Positions 8,686 to 20,395 are shown, counted from the stretch's first letter. The stretch: 64,000 nt of DNA from Meridianimarinicoccus sp. MJW13 (GCF_014901205.1 NZ_JACNMU010000007.1:1-64000), one strand, 5' to 3'. Numbers and translations: made by a program. The notes: a model not told the origin generated them from the letters alone.

Positions 8686-9798
8686 TCAGGACTGGTCCGC
8701 GCCTGGGCGCAGCCAGACATGCAACACGTCCCCCTCAATGGCACGGCTGTCGCTCAGATGGAAGCGCGGTGCGCCCCGCAGCGCGGTCAGGCCCATGGCC
8801 CCCAGCGAGGGCCGGCCCTCGGCCCCGATCGCCACCCCAGCGGTAAAACCGATCAGGCGATCCACCAGGTCGGCGCGCAGCAGCGCCGCCGCGAACTGTC
8901 CGCCGCCCTCGCAGAACACGCGCGTCAGACCGGCCTGCCCCAGCGCCCGCAGGCAGGCCGCGGCATCAAGATGACCATCCGGGCCAGTTTCCACGGACAG
9001 GCAGTGCGCGCCCAGGTCCGTCCATGCCGACACGCGATCCGGGTCCGCCCCTGCCCCGTGCAGCAGCCAGACCGGCACCTGCCTTGCAGTGCGCGCCAGC
9101 AGGCCGTCGCGCGGCAGATCCAAGCGTGTCGAAGCCACGACTCGCACGGGCTGATGCGAGATGCCCAGACCGCGCACGGTCAGCGAGGGATCGTCGTCGC
9201 GCGCCGTGCCACCGCCCACCAGCACCGCGTCATGGGCGGCCCGTTCCAGATGTACCAGCCGCCGCGCGGCGGGGCCGGTGATCCATTGGCTGTCGCCGGT
9301 CTGCGTTGCGATCCGCCCGTCGAAGCTGTTGGCCAGTTTCAGCGTCACCATGGGGCGGCCATCACGGATGCGGCGCAGGAAACCGGCGTGGCTGGCCGCA
9401 GCCTCACGCGCGCAAACCCCGACATCGACGATCAGGCCCGCAGCGCGCAACCGGGCCAGCCCGCCGCCATCCACGCGCGGGTCGGGATCGCGCAGGGCCA
9501 CCACAACCCGGGCAATGCCAGCCGCCACCAGCGCGTCGGCGCAGGGCGGTGTCTTGCCGGTATGGGCACAGGGCTCCAGCGTGACATAGGCTGTGGCCCC
9601 GCGCGCCGCGGCGCCCGCCTGCGCAAGGGCAACGGCCTCGGCATGGGGGCGCCCGCCGGGCTGGGTCCAGCCCCGGCCGACAATCCGCCCCTCACGCACG
9701 ATCACGCAGCCCACCGCCGGGTTTGGCCAGCACCGGCCCAACCCCCGCGCGCCAAGGGTCAGCGCGTGGCGCATGTGGCGCTGATCCGCCGTTGTCAC
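8686..9798 (-). CDS. ribD: Bifunctional diaminohydroxyphosphoribosylaminopyrimidine deaminase / 5-amino-6-(5-phosphoribosylamino)uracil reductase
   Basis: The N-terminal deaminase domain has the zinc motif H-A-E-A-V-A and P-C-A-H-T-G-K-T-P-P-C (about residues 50-90). A C-terminal NADPH-dependent reductase domain starts around residue 150 (P-M-V-T-L-K-L-A-N-S-F-D-G-R-I-A). Together these catalyse the second and third steps of riboflavin synthesis. I place the start at the GTG at 9796-9798, five bases after the nrdR stop, giving 370 residues, the usual RibD length; the frame is open further but would run into nrdR. The nrdR-ribD order is standard in alphaproteobacteria. Confidence 0.95.
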   Translation of the reverse strand: MTTADQRHMRHALTLGARGLGRCWPNPAVGCVIVREGRIVGRGWTQPGGRPHAEAVALAQAGAAARGATAYVTLEPCAHTGKTPPCADALVAAGIARVVVALRDPDPRVDGGGLARLRAAGLIVDVGVCAREAAASHAGFLRRIRDGRPMVTLKLANSFDGRIATQTGDSQWITGPAARRLVHLERAAHDAVLVGGGTARDDDPSLTVRGLGISHQPVRVVASTRLDLPRDGLLARTARQVPVWLLHGAGADPDRVSAWTDLGAHCLSVETGPDGHLDAAACLRALGQAGLTRVFCEGGGQFAAALLRADLVDRLIGFTAGVAIGAEGRPSLGAMGLTALRGAPRFHLSDSRAIEGDVLHVWLRPGADQS

Positions 9799-9802
9799 CG
9801 GA

Positions 9803-10270
9803 TCACTTGTCCTTGGGATGATCCGGGCGCAGTTCCGACACGAACTTGTCGAAATCATCCGCAGCCTGGAAGTTCTTGTAAACGCTGGCAAACCGGACGT
9901 AGGCCACAGTGTCGATCCGGGCCAGGGTTTCCATCACGATCTCGCCGATGGCGCGCGAGGGAATGTCCTGCTCGCCCAGCGATTCCAGCCGCCGCACGAT
10001 GCCCGAGATCATTTTCTCGACGCGATCAGGCTCAACCGGTCGCTTCTGCAGGGCGATGCGGATCGAGCGTTCCAGCTTGTCGCGGTCGAAATCCTCGCGC
10101 CGGCCATTGGATTTGACCACCACGAGATCGCGCAATTGCACCCGTTCATAGGTGGTGAACCGGCCGCCGCATTCGGGACAGAAGCGCCGCCTGCGGATCG
10201 CTACATGATCCTCGGCGGGGCGTGAATCCTTCACCTGGGTGTCGACATTGCCGCAAAACGGACAGCGCAT
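9803..10270 (-). CDS. nrdR: Transcriptional repressor NrdR
   Basis: This 155-residue protein has the N-terminal zinc ribbon (Cys3, Cys6, Cys31, Cys34) and the ATP-cone domain ([16 protein letters not shown]). The start MRCPFCG and the length match NrdR exactly. It senses ATP/dATP and represses ribonucleotide reductase genes. It is the first gene of the nrdR-ribD operon. Confidence 0.98.
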   Translation of the reverse strand: MRCPFCGNVDTQVKDSRPAEDHVAIRRRRFCPECGGRFTTYERVQLRDLVVVKSNGRREDFDRDKLERSIRIALQKRPVEPDRVEKMISGIVRRLESLGEQDIPSRAIGEIVMETLARIDTVAYVRFASVYKNFQAADDFDKFVSELRPDHPKDK

Positions 10271-10399
10271 GGGCGTCTCCCAATCGTCCAGCGACGCGCC
10301 GGGTTGCGCGCCCTCGCAAAAAGTCTACCGCCTCTTGCGGGGCAACGCCACCCTTAGTGTTTGGTCAACTCACCACCACAAGCCGCAACCGTTGTGGAC

Positions 10400-10816
10400 C
10401 TAGTCGTTGTCATTCTTGAACGTGTTCTTTCGGCAGTTCTGGCGTGCCAGACCGATCTGCGCGTTCTGGCCGGGCTGCATGCTGTAATGGAGCGTGTTGG
10501 AGCGCGGCACGCTGCCCTGCTTTGCGACCGAGAAAAAGGCGCTGAGCGATCCGGTGCGCTGACCGACTGACGGCGACGACTGAACAACCACCCGGTCGGC
10601 CGGGCTCGCATCCAGACGGCGAAACGCATAGTCCGCCGCCGCGCAGTAGTAATCCGACCCGCCGGCCCCGGCCCGTGCCAGCACTTCAAACCGGTTGGGA
10701 TCCGCCGTTGGCAAGACACGGTAGCCGTTTGCGGCCATGAAGATGCCGCTTGTGTCGGCTCCGCTGCAGGCTCCCAGGGTCAGGAGGGTAAGGGCGGTGA
10801 CGGCCTTGAGTTTCAT
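10400..10816 (-). CDS. Small predicted lipoprotein, unknown function
   Basis: A 138-residue protein that opens with a lipoprotein signal peptide, MKLKAVTALTLLTLGAC, with a clear L-G-A-C lipobox at residues 14-17. The mature part includes GSDYYCAAADYAFRR and a second cysteine near the C-terminus (LARQNC), so a disulfide is possible in the periplasm. I do not recognise a named domain, though the pattern resembles small conserved roseobacter lipoproteins. It stands alone between nrdR and rpoD on the same strand. Confidence 0.75.
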   Translation of the reverse strand: MKLKAVTALTLLTLGACSGADTSGIFMAANGYRVLPTADPNRFEVLARAGAGGSDYYCAAADYAFRRLDASPADRVVVQSSPSVGQRTGSLSAFFSVAKQGSVPRSNTLHYSMQPGQNAQIGLARQNCRKNTFKNDND

Positions 10817-10854
10817 ACGACTGCTCCACGATCTGTTGCAGGTAAAATAGCATA

Positions 10855-10878
10855 CGCCCGCCGGGTTACCAGCGGGCG
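10855..10878 (-). terminator. Candidate terminator downstream of rpoD
   Basis: A 7-bp inverted repeat (10855-10861 with 10872-10878) about 30 bp after the rpoD stop is followed on the minus strand by a short T-rich stretch (TATGCTATTTT). It is a plausible but not perfect intrinsic terminator. Confidence 0.45.
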
Positions 10879-10906
10879 CGAGATCACATTCAAGGACAAG
10901 GCCCGA

Positions 10907-12901
10907 CTATTGATCAAGGAACGAGCGCAATTTCCGCGACCGCGAGGGATGCTTGAGCTTGCGCAGCGCCTTGGCTTCGATCTGGCGGATCCGTTCGCGG
11001 GTCACGCTGAACTGCTGCCCCACCTCTTCCAGCGTGTGATCCGTGTTCATGCCGATGCCAAACCGCATCCGCAGAACCCGTTCCTCGCGCGGGGTGAGGC
11101 TGGCCAGAACCCGCGTGGTGGTTTCCTTCAGGTTGTCCTGAATGGCGCTGTCCAGCGGCAGAACGGCGTTCTTGTCCTCGATGAAATCGCCCAGTTGGCT
11201 GTCTTCCTCGTCCCCGATGGGGGTTTCAAGGCTGATCGGTTCCTTGGCGATCTTCATCACCTTGCGAACCTTTTCCAGCGGCATCTGCAGCTTGGCGGCC
11301 AGTTCTTCCGGTGTCGCCTCGCGACCGATCTCGTGCAGCATCTGGCGGCCGGTGCGGACCAGCTTGTTGATTGTTTCGATCATATGGACCGGAATCCGGA
11401 TGGTCCGCGCCTGATCCGCGATGGATCGGGTGATCGCCTGGCGGATCCACCACGTCGCATAGGTCGAGAACTTGTAGCCCCGGCGGTATTCGAACTTGTC
11501 CACCGCCTTCATCAGGCCGATGTTGCCTTCCTGAATGAGATCAAGGAATTGCAGGCCGCGGTTCGTGTATTTCTTGGCGATCGAGATCACCAGCCGCAGG
11601 TTCGCTTCGACCATTTCCTTCTTGGCCTGACGGGCTTCCTTCTCGCCCTTCTGGACCTGCTGGACGATGCGACGGAATTCGCTGATGTCGAGACCGACGT
11701 ATTGGCCGACCTGCACCATTTCCGAGCGCAGTTCTTCAACCTTGGGCAGCGAGCGTTCGAACAGCGCCTGCCAGCCCCGGCCGGGGTTTTCCTGCATCCG
11801 CTCGATCCAGTTCGGATCCAGTTCGTAGCCGCGGTAGGCGTCGATGAAATCGCGCCGATTGATCCGCGCCTGATCCGCCAGCTTCACCATCGAGCTGTCG
11901 ATGGACATGATCCGGCGGTTGATGCCGTACAGCTGGTCGATCAGCGCTTCGATCCGGTTGGCGTGCAGATGCAGGCTGTTGACCAGCTCCACGATTTCCG
12001 AGCGCAGCTTCTGATAGCGCGCCTCTTCCGAGGCCGAGAAGCTTTCATCCTCGTTCAGCGTGGCCGAGATCCGCTGGTCCTGAAACTCGGACAGTTGTTC
12101 ATAGTCGTCGGCAATGCGGTCGAGGGTTTCCAGAACCCGCGGCTTCAGCGCCGCTTCCATCGCGGCCAGCGACATGTTGGCCTGATCGTCCTCGTCGTCG
12201 TCATCATCGGCCTGGATCGGGTTGCCGTCGGCATCCAGTTCCTGCGCCTGCGTGCCCTCGGCAGGCTTGGCCGTACCATCGGCATTGACCGGCGCGACAA
12301 CGGGCGTGGTCTCTTCCTCGCCGTCTTCGTCCATGGCGTTGCCGAAGGTGGTTTCCAGATCGATCACATCGCGCAGAAGAATGTCTTCGGACAGAAGTTC
12401 GTCGCGCCAGATGGTGATCGCCTGGAAGGTCAGCGGGCTTTCGCACAGGCCCGCGATCATCGTGTTGCGCCCGGCCTCGATCCGCTTGGCGATGGCGATC
12501 TCGCCTTCGCGCGACAAAAGCTCGACCGAGCCCATTTCGCGCAGGTACATGCGCACCGGATCGTCGGTACGATCCAGCTTTTCGGTTTCGGTCTGCGCAA
12601 CCGTGACTTCGCGCGAGCTTGAGGTGGTGGTCAGGCCGGTGGACTTGCTGGTGTCCGCGTCTTCGGCTTCTTCCTCCTCGATGATGTTGATGCCCATTTC
12701 GGACAGCATCGACATCACGTCCTCGATCTGTTCCGACGAGACCTGATCGGGGGGCAGCACCTGGTTGAGCTGATCGTAGGTGATGAAGCCGCGATCCTTG
12801 GCTTCGGCGATCATCTTCTTGACCGCTGTCTGGCTCATGTCCAGCATCGGCTCTGCTTCGGTCTCGTCTTGCTTACGATCGTCGGCGTCTTTGGCTGCCA
12901 T
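10907..12901 (-). CDS. rpoD: RNA polymerase primary sigma factor (sigma-70)
   Basis: This 664-residue protein has region 1.1 at the N-terminus, an acidic non-conserved insertion (about residues 190-240, rich in D/E), region 2 ([21 protein letters not shown] ... [10 protein letters not shown]), region 3 ([10 protein letters not shown]) and region 4 with the helix-turn-helix ([20 protein letters not shown]). It is the housekeeping sigma factor. It lies about 130 bp downstream of dnaG on the same strand, the alphaproteobacterial form of the macromolecular synthesis cluster (rpsU is not next to it). Confidence 0.99.
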   Translation of the reverse strand: MAAKDADDRKQDETEAEPMLDMSQTAVKKMIAEAKDRGFITYDQLNQVLPPDQVSSEQIEDVMSMLSEMGINIIEEEEAEDADTSKSTGLTTTSSSREVTVAQTETEKLDRTDDPVRMYLREMGSVELLSREGEIAIAKRIEAGRNTMIAGLCESPLTFQAITIWRDELLSEDILLRDVIDLETTFGNAMDEDGEEETTPVVAPVNADGTAKPAEGTQAQELDADGNPIQADDDDDEDDQANMSLAAMEAALKPRVLETLDRIADDYEQLSEFQDQRISATLNEDESFSASEEARYQKLRSEIVELVNSLHLHANRIEALIDQLYGINRRIMSIDSSMVKLADQARINRRDFIDAYRGYELDPNWIERMQENPGRGWQALFERSLPKVEELRSEMVQVGQYVGLDISEFRRIVQQVQKGEKEARQAKKEMVEANLRLVISIAKKYTNRGLQFLDLIQEGNIGLMKAVDKFEYRRGYKFSTYATWWIRQAITRSIADQARTIRIPVHMIETINKLVRTGRQMLHEIGREATPEELAAKLQMPLEKVRKVMKIAKEPISLETPIGDEEDSQLGDFIEDKNAVLPLDSAIQDNLKETTTRVLASLTPREERVLRMRFGIGMNTDHTLEEVGQQFSVTRERIRQIEAKALRKLKHPSRSRKLRSFLDQ

Positions 12902-13028
12902 GCGGGGCTCCTCGGTGGATTCGCTGATTCGCGACGGGTCTCATGGAATCACATAGTACGCCCAAGTGATTCGGTCTTCCGTCTAACTGTTTTTTTTTGG
13001 GATTTCCTCACCAAAACGCATGGTTTGC

Positions 13029-14969
13029 CTACCTGCGCTTCGGTTTGGAGAAGCTGATTCGGTCTATCAGTTTGCCAAACGCCTCTTTCTCATCCCGGTT
13101 CAGTTTCGCGCCATTGGCGCCGGTGTCGTATTCGGTGCGGTCGTCCAGCACGCTGCGGTCGGCCTGATTGCGCGCCTCGCTGGCCTTGGCCAGCCGCCAG
13201 GCCAGCCGGTCCGCCGGGATCGCCTGCGGGGATTCCACGGCCTCGCGCAGTTCGTGTTCCAGCCCGGCGCGGCTTTGCAGTTTTGGCAGTTCCTCGGACA
13301 GGCACATTTCGGCGATCTCAAGGTTGCCGGGCGCACGCACGGCGGGGGCTACTGCCACATGGCCCTGCGTGAACAGCTTTTCAAGGCACTGGGCCCCGAC
13401 CGCAGCCAGAACCTGCGCGCGCAGGTCGTTTTCCTGCCGCATGTGCCACATCAGCACCGCATCCAGAATGCGTTGATGATCGGGTCCGGCAAAGCTCATC
13501 TCGGCCAGGGTATCGGCCACCTCGTCCAGCGCCTCGGGGGTCGAGATCACCGTGGCCAGGATCACCGCCTCGCGCAGCGCAACTTCGGTGCGCCCATCGG
13601 AGCCTGCCAGCAACGAGTTGCGGGTGGACGAGCTGGGCACCGGCTTGGGGTCGGCCCGGAACGCGGCGCGGGCCTTGCGCGGCGGGCGGAATGCCTGCCA
13701 TTGCAAGTCGCGCAGCGCGGTGCGGTAGTGATGCTGCACGGTCTTGTCGGGGATCTGCCCGACCAGTTGCTGCAAGCGGGCGTCCAGCGCGGCGCGGCGG
13801 TCGGGGCCGTCGAAGCTCTTGCCCTCGGTCTCGCGCAGCCACAGCAGGTCGATCATCGGGCAAGCACTGTCCAGCGCCGTCTGCATTGCCTCCCGCCCCT
13901 GCTCGCGGATCAGATCGTCGGGATCCTTGCCCTGCGGCATCAGACAGAAGCGCAGCCCGCGCCCGGCTTCCAGCAGCGGCAGCGCCCGGTCGATCACCCG
14001 CATCGCGGCCCGCACCCCGGCGGTGTCACCGTCCAGTGCAAGGATCGGCTCTGGCGACATGCGCCACAGCATTTGCAGATGATGTTCGGTGACGGCGGTG
14101 CCCAACGGCGCCACCGCACCCTCGAACCCGGCGCGGCACAGGGCGATCACATCCATGTAGCCTTCGGCCACCACCAGCGGGTGATCCTTGCCCGAAACGG
14201 TGCGAGCGGGCCCGTGATTGTAAAGCGTGCGGCTCTTGTCGAACAGGTCGGTGTCGGGCGAATTCAGGTACTTGGCCTGCGCATCCGCCGCCATGGCGCG
14301 GCCCCCGAAGGCAATGCAGCGCCCGCGCGGATCGCGGATCGGAAAAATGATGCGGTCGCGAAACACGTCATAGGGGCTGCCACGGCCATCCTGCGGGCTG
14401 CGCGCCAGACCCGCCGCCGCCATCTGGTCAAAGGAAATCCCCTTGCCCACCAGATGCTGCTGCAAGACCTGCCGCCCGTTGGGGGCAAAGCCGATCTCGA
14501 ACCGGTCCAGCGCGGCGGCGTCCAGGCCGCGACGCTCCAGATAGGCCCGCGCTTGTGCCGCGCCGCCGCCGGACAGTTGCCGCCGGAAGAAGCGCACGGC
14601 TTCCTCCATCACATCGGTCAGGGTGTTGCGGCGCTCGGCGCGTTCACGCTCTTGCGGCGAGTTCTCGGGCACGGTCATGCCCGCGTCCGAGGCCAGCGCC
14701 CGCACTGCCTCCATGAACTCCATGTTCTCGGTTTCGCGCAGGAAGCTGATCGCGTCGCCCTTGGCCTGACACCCGAAGCAGTAATAGAATCCCTTGCGGT
14801 CGTCGACATGAAAGCTGGCGGTCTTTTCCTCGTGGAAGGGACACGGCGCCCACATGTCGCCGCGTCCGGGATTGGACTTGCGGGCATCCCACAGAACCTT
14901 GCGCCCCACGACCCCAGACAGGCTGGTGCGGGTGCGCAGTTCTTCAAGGAAACCGGGGGGCAGACTCAT
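13029..14969 (-). CDS. dnaG: DNA primase
   Basis: This 646-residue protein has the CHC2 zinc-binding domain (Cys43, His46, Cys64, Cys67), the catalytic core (F-E-I-G-F-A-P near residue 160) and the TOPRIM domain (V-V-A-E-G-Y-M-D-V and L-D-G-D-T-A-G). The C-terminal helical region should bind DnaB. It makes RNA primers for replication. The gene precedes rpoD on the same strand. Confidence 0.98.
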   Translation of the reverse strand: MSLPPGFLEELRTRTSLSGVVGRKVLWDARKSNPGRGDMWAPCPFHEEKTASFHVDDRKGFYYCFGCQAKGDAISFLRETENMEFMEAVRALASDAGMTVPENSPQERERAERRNTLTDVMEEAVRFFRRQLSGGGAAQARAYLERRGLDAAALDRFEIGFAPNGRQVLQQHLVGKGISFDQMAAAGLARSPQDGRGSPYDVFRDRIIFPIRDPRGRCIAFGGRAMAADAQAKYLNSPDTDLFDKSRTLYNHGPARTVSGKDHPLVVAEGYMDVIALCRAGFEGAVAPLGTAVTEHHLQMLWRMSPEPILALDGDTAGVRAAMRVIDRALPLLEAGRGLRFCLMPQGKDPDDLIREQGREAMQTALDSACPMIDLLWLRETEGKSFDGPDRRAALDARLQQLVGQIPDKTVQHHYRTALRDLQWQAFRPPRKARAAFRADPKPVPSSSTRNSLLAGSDGRTEVALREAVILATVISTPEALDEVADTLAEMSFAGPDHQRILDAVLMWHMRQENDLRAQVLAAVGAQCLEKLFTQGHVAVAPAVRAPGNLEIAEMCLSEELPKLQSRAGLEHELREAVESPQAIPADRLAWRLAKASEARNQADRSVLDDRTEYDTGANGAKLNRDEKEAFGKLIDRISFSKPKRR

Positions 14970-15017
14970 GGTCCCTATATTGACCCAAGCCTGCGCCCTG
15001 TCCAGCGGTCCCGCGCG

Positions 15018-16454
<1,437 letters not shown>

Positions 16455-16592
16455 GGTTCGATGACCTCTCTGTCTGTCGCAGGGCAGCACGTTCTTGGAA
16501 TCGCGCTTGTCCAATCCTTGGCAGAGATACCTAACGGGGCCACCCTAAAGTTTTCATTTCGGTGTTTTTTTGTGCAGATCGGCGCCTATCGG

Positions 16593-17060
16593 CTATTTCG
16601 CCAGCTCCATCGCCAGCATCTCGGCCATGAATTTTCCCTGCGACGGCGGTGTCACCCCGCCAAATCCCATGCGCCGGCCCAGACACCACCAAAGGCCCGG
16701 TTGCCAGCCGCGCGGCAGTTTTTCCTTCAGAACCAGCAGAAAGCCGTTCGAAGGCTTGAAGGCGAAGGTGCCGCGTTCGACCTTCTCAATATTGTCCAGC
16801 CGCACCAGGCATTGCCCGCTTTCGTCGAACAGCCCTTCGTGGGTCAGCAGGATGCTGCCTGCCGTGGCCTGCCAGAAGCGCGCGGTCAGCCACAGGGCCA
16901 GCCCGCCCAGCACCAGCATGTAGATCTGCCAGCCGATCGAGGCCGGCGGCTTGGTCAGGCCGATCCACAGCAGCAGCCCGCCGATCGACAGAAGAACGAA
17001 TCCGGCCAGATAGCGGCGCGGGACCGAGGCGTTGAGCGTGGCGATGGGAGAGGAGGTCAT
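16593..17060 (-). CDS. Small two-helix membrane protein, unknown function
   Basis: This 155-residue protein has two strong hydrophobic helices (about residues 18-36 and 44-62), then a soluble region resembling a bacterial PH-like fold (ILLTHEGLFDESGQCLVRLDNIEKVERGTF) and a C-terminal GRRMGFGGVTPP segment. I recognise it as a conserved roseobacter protein of unknown function but cannot name a family firmly. It follows the TetR gene by 30 bp, so the two probably form an operon. Confidence 0.75.
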   Translation of the reverse strand: MTSSPIATLNASVPRRYLAGFVLLSIGGLLLWIGLTKPPASIGWQIYMLVLGGLALWLTARFWQATAGSILLTHEGLFDESGQCLVRLDNIEKVERGTFAFKPSNGFLLVLKEKLPRGWQPGLWWCLGRRMGFGGVTPPSQGKFMAEMLAMELAK

Positions 17061-17090
17061 TCAGGGATCCTGTCAGGAAATAGGGTGGGG

Positions 17091-17690
17091 TCAGCTCCGG
17101 GTCGCGCCCACGGCGCCACGGGTCATTTCCCAATAGATGTCCGCGACCATCTCGCGGCTCAGATCGCCGCCATCCTTGAACCAGGTCTGGACCCCGGTCA
17201 ACATGGCGATCACACCATAGGCCGCCACCTTGGGGTCGGAGACCGAGACCAGACCCGCCGCCCGGGCCCGGCGCAGGATATCGGTCAGCGACTCCTCATA
17301 GGCCTTCCGGCGCTGCAACAGCGCCTCAAGGTTCTCGGGATCGAGATTGCGCAACTCCATATAGGCGATGAACACGGCCTCGCGCCGTTCCAGGTGAAAG
17401 CGGACGTGAAAGCGGGCAAAGGCTTCCAGCTCGGCCAGCGGGTCGCCGGTCGGGCGCGGTTCGTCCGCCCAGGCCTGTAGAACCTCGTCCATGTGGGTGC
17501 GCATCAGGTCGAACAGCAGGCTTTGCTTGTCGGGGATGTAGTTGTAAAGAGCACCCGCCTGCACCCCCACTTCGGATGCGATCTGGCGCATCGACACCGC
17601 CGCGTAACCATGGCGCGCGAAAAGCCGCTGTGCTGTGCTGAGGACGCGCGGTCCGGTGACGCCGCCGAAGGATCCTGCTGTTCTTGCCAT
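17091..17690 (-). CDS. TetR/AcrR family transcriptional regulator
   Basis: The N-terminal 50 residues form the TetR helix-turn-helix (VLSTAQRLFARHGYAAVSMRQIASEVGVQAGALYNYIPDKQSLL), followed by a ligand-binding helical domain. Using the ATG at 17690 gives 199 residues starting MARTAGSFGGV. The long C-terminal domain with H-V-R-F-H-L-E-R-R-E-A-V-F resembles acyl-CoA-responsive TetR proteins (FadR/KstR2-like), but the ligand is only a guess. The downstream small membrane protein is the only obvious operon partner. Confidence 0.9.
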   Translation of the reverse strand: MARTAGSFGGVTGPRVLSTAQRLFARHGYAAVSMRQIASEVGVQAGALYNYIPDKQSLLFDLMRTHMDEVLQAWADEPRPTGDPLAELEAFARFHVRFHLERREAVFIAYMELRNLDPENLEALLQRRKAYEESLTDILRRARAAGLVSVSDPKVAAYGVIAMLTGVQTWFKDGGDLSREMVADIYWEMTRGAVGATRS

Positions 17691-17737
17691 GGTTGCCGTT
17701 GTAACGGTGAGACAGGAGAGGGCCAAGAGGTGAACGG

Positions 17738-17986
17738 ATGTTCATAACCAGAATATTCGGTGGTGTGGCGATCGCGGTGGGTCTGTCCGGCTGCGCGCCC
17801 GAAGGCTATGACGACAACCCGCTGTTCGCGCCGCCCGAAACGCTGGAGGTGCCCGAAATCCGCTCGACCCTGGCGGTTCTGGACGCCAACCCGGTCGATT
17901 CTGAACCCGACGCGATCCAGACCGAACTGACCGCGCGCGGCGAGGATCTGCGCCGCCGCGCCGAGGATCTGCGCAACGCGCCGTGA
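17738..17986 (+). CDS. Small lipoprotein, unknown function
   Basis: This 82-residue protein has a short lipoprotein signal peptide ending L-S-G-C (Cys19). The mature part is acidic, with a helical charged C-terminus (T-A-R-G-E-D-L-R-R-R-A-E-D-L-R). It is divergent from the TetR gene and upstream of homoserine dehydrogenase. Similar short lipoproteins occur in Rhodobacteraceae, but I know of no function. Confidence 0.65.
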   Translation: MFITRIFGGVAIAVGLSGCAPEGYDDNPLFAPPETLEVPEIRSTLAVLDANPVDSEPDAIQTELTARGEDLRRRAEDLRNAP

Positions 17987-18084
17987 ACCCGGCGCAGGCC
18001 CGCCGTCCCGCGATGACATCGCGTTGCAGTTACCGCCGGAAGCGGCTAACAGCGCGGTCACGCGACGGCAGTTGAGGATTAGTT

Positions 18085-19371
18085 ATGAGCCAGCCCCTTC
18101 GTCTTGGAATTGCAGGTCTGGGCACCGTCGGCGTCGGCGTGGTCAGGATCGTTCAGCAACATGCCGCCCTGCTGTCGGCACGCTGCGGACGCCCGATTGC
18201 CATCTCGGCCGTCTCTGCCCGCACCCGCCACAAGGAGCGCGGCGTTGATCTGTCGACCTATGGCTGGGAAGACGATCCGGTGGCGCTGGCCAAGCGCGAT
18301 GACGTGGATGTGGTGGTCGAACTGATGGGCGGCGAAGACGGTCCGGCCAAGGCCTCCACCGAAGCCGCGCTGCACGCCTGCAAGGATGTGATCACCGCCA
18401 ACAAGGCGATGCTGGCCGTCCACGGGCAGGAGCTGGCGGAACTGGCCGAGGCCAATGGCTGCGTGCTGCGCTATGAAGCCGCCGTTGCCGGGGGCATTCC
18501 GGTGGTCAAGGCACTGACCGAAGGCCTGGCTGGCAACAAGGTCACCCGGATCATGGGTGTGATGAACGGCACCTGCAATTACATCCTGACCCGGATGGAA
18601 AAGGCAGGCCTCAGCTATGACGAGGTGTTCAAGGAAGCCTCGGACCTGGGCTATCTGGAAGCCGACCCGACCCTGGACGTGGGCGGCATCGACGCGGGCC
18701 ACAAGCTGGCACTGCTGTCGGCGGTGGCCTTCGGCACCAAGGTCAATTTCGACGGCGTGCATCTGGAAGGCATCGACCGCATCACCATCGAGGACATCAA
18801 CCGCGCCTCGGACATGGGCTTCCGCGTCAAGCTGCTGGGCGTGGCGCAGATGACCGGACGCGGGCTGGTTCAGCGCATGACGCCCTGCCTTGTGCCCAAG
18901 GGGTCGCCGCTGGGACGGCTGGAACGCGCCACCAACATGGTGGTGATCGAAGGCGACAGCTGCGGCCAGATCGTGCTGCGCGGCGCAGGAGCAGGCGAAG
19001 GCCCGACGGCGTCTGCGGTGATGTCCGACGTGATTGACATTGCCCGCGGCCTGCGGATGCCGGTCTTCGGCCAGCCCGCCACAAGCCTGGCCGATGCCCC
19101 GGCAGCCACCAGCGCGGCCCCGGCCCCCTTCTACCTGCGCCTGAGCCTGCTGGACAAACCCGGCGCGCTGGCCAAGATCGCCACCACGCTGGGCGATGCC
19201 GGAGTTTCGATCGACCGGATGCGTCAGTACGGCCATGCCGAGGGCAGCGCCCCGGTGCTGATCGTCACCCATAAAACCACGCGCGAAGCACTGGATCAGG
19301 CGATGTCCCGGTTCGATGCCACCGGCGTGCTGGCGGAACAGCCCGTCGCCATCCGCATCGAAGAAGTGTAA
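18085..19371 (+). CDS. hom: Homoserine dehydrogenase
   Basis: This 428-residue protein has the NAD(P) motif G-L-G-T-V-G (residues 11-16), the catalytic core motif G-V-M-N-G-T-C-N-Y-I-L-T and the L-G-Y-L-E-A-D-P-T-L-D-V-G-G-I-D-A-G-H-K segment around residue 190. A C-terminal ACT domain (L-S-L-L-D-K-P-G-A-L-A-K-I) begins near residue 350 and should mediate feedback inhibition by threonine. It reduces aspartate semialdehyde to homoserine for threonine and methionine synthesis. Confidence 0.98.
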   Translation: MSQPLRLGIAGLGTVGVGVVRIVQQHAALLSARCGRPIAISAVSARTRHKERGVDLSTYGWEDDPVALAKRDDVDVVVELMGGEDGPAKASTEAALHACKDVITANKAMLAVHGQELAELAEANGCVLRYEAAVAGGIPVVKALTEGLAGNKVTRIMGVMNGTCNYILTRMEKAGLSYDEVFKEASDLGYLEADPTLDVGGIDAGHKLALLSAVAFGTKVNFDGVHLEGIDRITIEDINRASDMGFRVKLLGVAQMTGRGLVQRMTPCLVPKGSPLGRLERATNMVVIEGDSCGQIVLRGAGAGEGPTASAVMSDVIDIARGLRMPVFGQPATSLADAPAATSAAPAPFYLRLSLLDKPGALAKIATTLGDAGVSIDRMRQYGHAEGSAPVLIVTHKTTREALDQAMSRFDATGVLAEQPVAIRIEEV

Positions 19372-19428
19372 CCCGTTCACCAGCCCTGCCCCCGCAAGGC
19401 GACAGACATCCAAGACGAGGACCGTTCC

Positions 19429-20394
19429 ATGGCCACACCCAGAGATTTCAACGACCGCATGCTTTCGCTGGGCCTTGCCCGGGTTTCCGAAGCGGCCGCC
19501 ATGGCCTCGGCCAAGCTGATCGGGCGCGGAGACGAGAAAGCCGCCGACCAGGCCGCGGTCAACGCCATGCGCACGCAGTTGAACATGCTCGACATCGCCG
19601 GGGTCGTGGTCATCGGTGAAGGCGAACGGGACGAAGCCCCGATGCTGTATATCGGCGAGGAAGTCGGCACCGGCGCGGGCCCGGCCGTGGACATCGCGCT
19701 GGATCCGCTGGAAGGCACCACACTGACCGCCAAGGACATGCCCAACGCGCTGACCGTGATCGCCATGGGGCCGCGCGGCTCGATGCTGCACGCCCCCGAC
19801 GTCTACATGGACAAGCTGGCCATCGGGCCGGGCTTCGCCCCCGACACCGTGACGATGGACATGTCTCCGGCCGAACGCGTCGCGGCCCTGGCCAAGGCCA
19901 AGAATTGCGATCCGTCCGACATCACCGTCTGCGCGCTGGAACGCCCGCGCCATGACGACATGGTGGCCGAATTACGCACCACCGGCTGCGCCATCCGCCT
20001 GATCACCGACGGCGATGTGGCCGGTGTGATCCATTGCGCCGAAGCCGCCGTCACCGGCATCGACATGTACATGGGCTCGGGCGGCGCACCCGAAGGCGTG
20101 CTGGCCGCAGCGGCCCTGAAGTGCATGGGCGGCCAGATCTACGGCCAGCTGATGTTCCGCAACGATGACGAGCGTGGCCGCGCCGCCAAGGCCGGCATCA
20201 CCGATCTGGACAAGGTCTATACCCGCGACGAACTGGTCACCGAGGACGTGATTTTCGCGGCCACGGGCGTCACCGACGGTTCGCTGGTGGCCGGTCTGAA
20301 ACGCGAAGTGGGCTATCTGACGACCGAAACCCTGCTGATGCGGTCGAAAACCGGGTCTGTGCGGCGCATGATCTATCGCAACCCCACCGCCTGA
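19429..20394 (+). CDS. glpX: Class II fructose-1,6-bisphosphatase
   Basis: This 321-residue protein has the class II FBPase metal/phosphate motif D-P-L-E-G-T-T (residues 92-98) and the G-E-G-E-R-D-E-A-P-M-L segment. It dephosphorylates fructose 1,6-bisphosphate in gluconeogenesis. The hom-glpX-recJ order is common in Rhodobacteraceae. The stop is one base before the recJ GTG. Confidence 0.97.
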   Translation: MATPRDFNDRMLSLGLARVSEAAAMASAKLIGRGDEKAADQAAVNAMRTQLNMLDIAGVVVIGEGERDEAPMLYIGEEVGTGAGPAVDIALDPLEGTTLTAKDMPNALTVIAMGPRGSMLHAPDVYMDKLAIGPGFAPDTVTMDMSPAERVAALAKAKNCDPSDITVCALERPRHDDMVAELRTTGCAIRLITDGDVAGVIHCAEAAVTGIDMYMGSGGAPEGVLAAAALKCMGGQIYGQLMFRNDDERGRAAKAGITDLDKVYTRDELVTEDVIFAATGVTDGSLVAGLKREVGYLTTETLLMRSKTGSVRRMIYRNPTA

Positions 20395-20395
20395 G

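Noticed and set aside
7792-10116. 774-codon plus-strand frame opposite the ABC ATPase, ribD and nrdR
   Set aside because: Antisense to three clear genes; no family motif.
18079-19953. 624-codon minus-strand frame opposite hom and glpX
   Set aside because: Shadow of two conserved genes.
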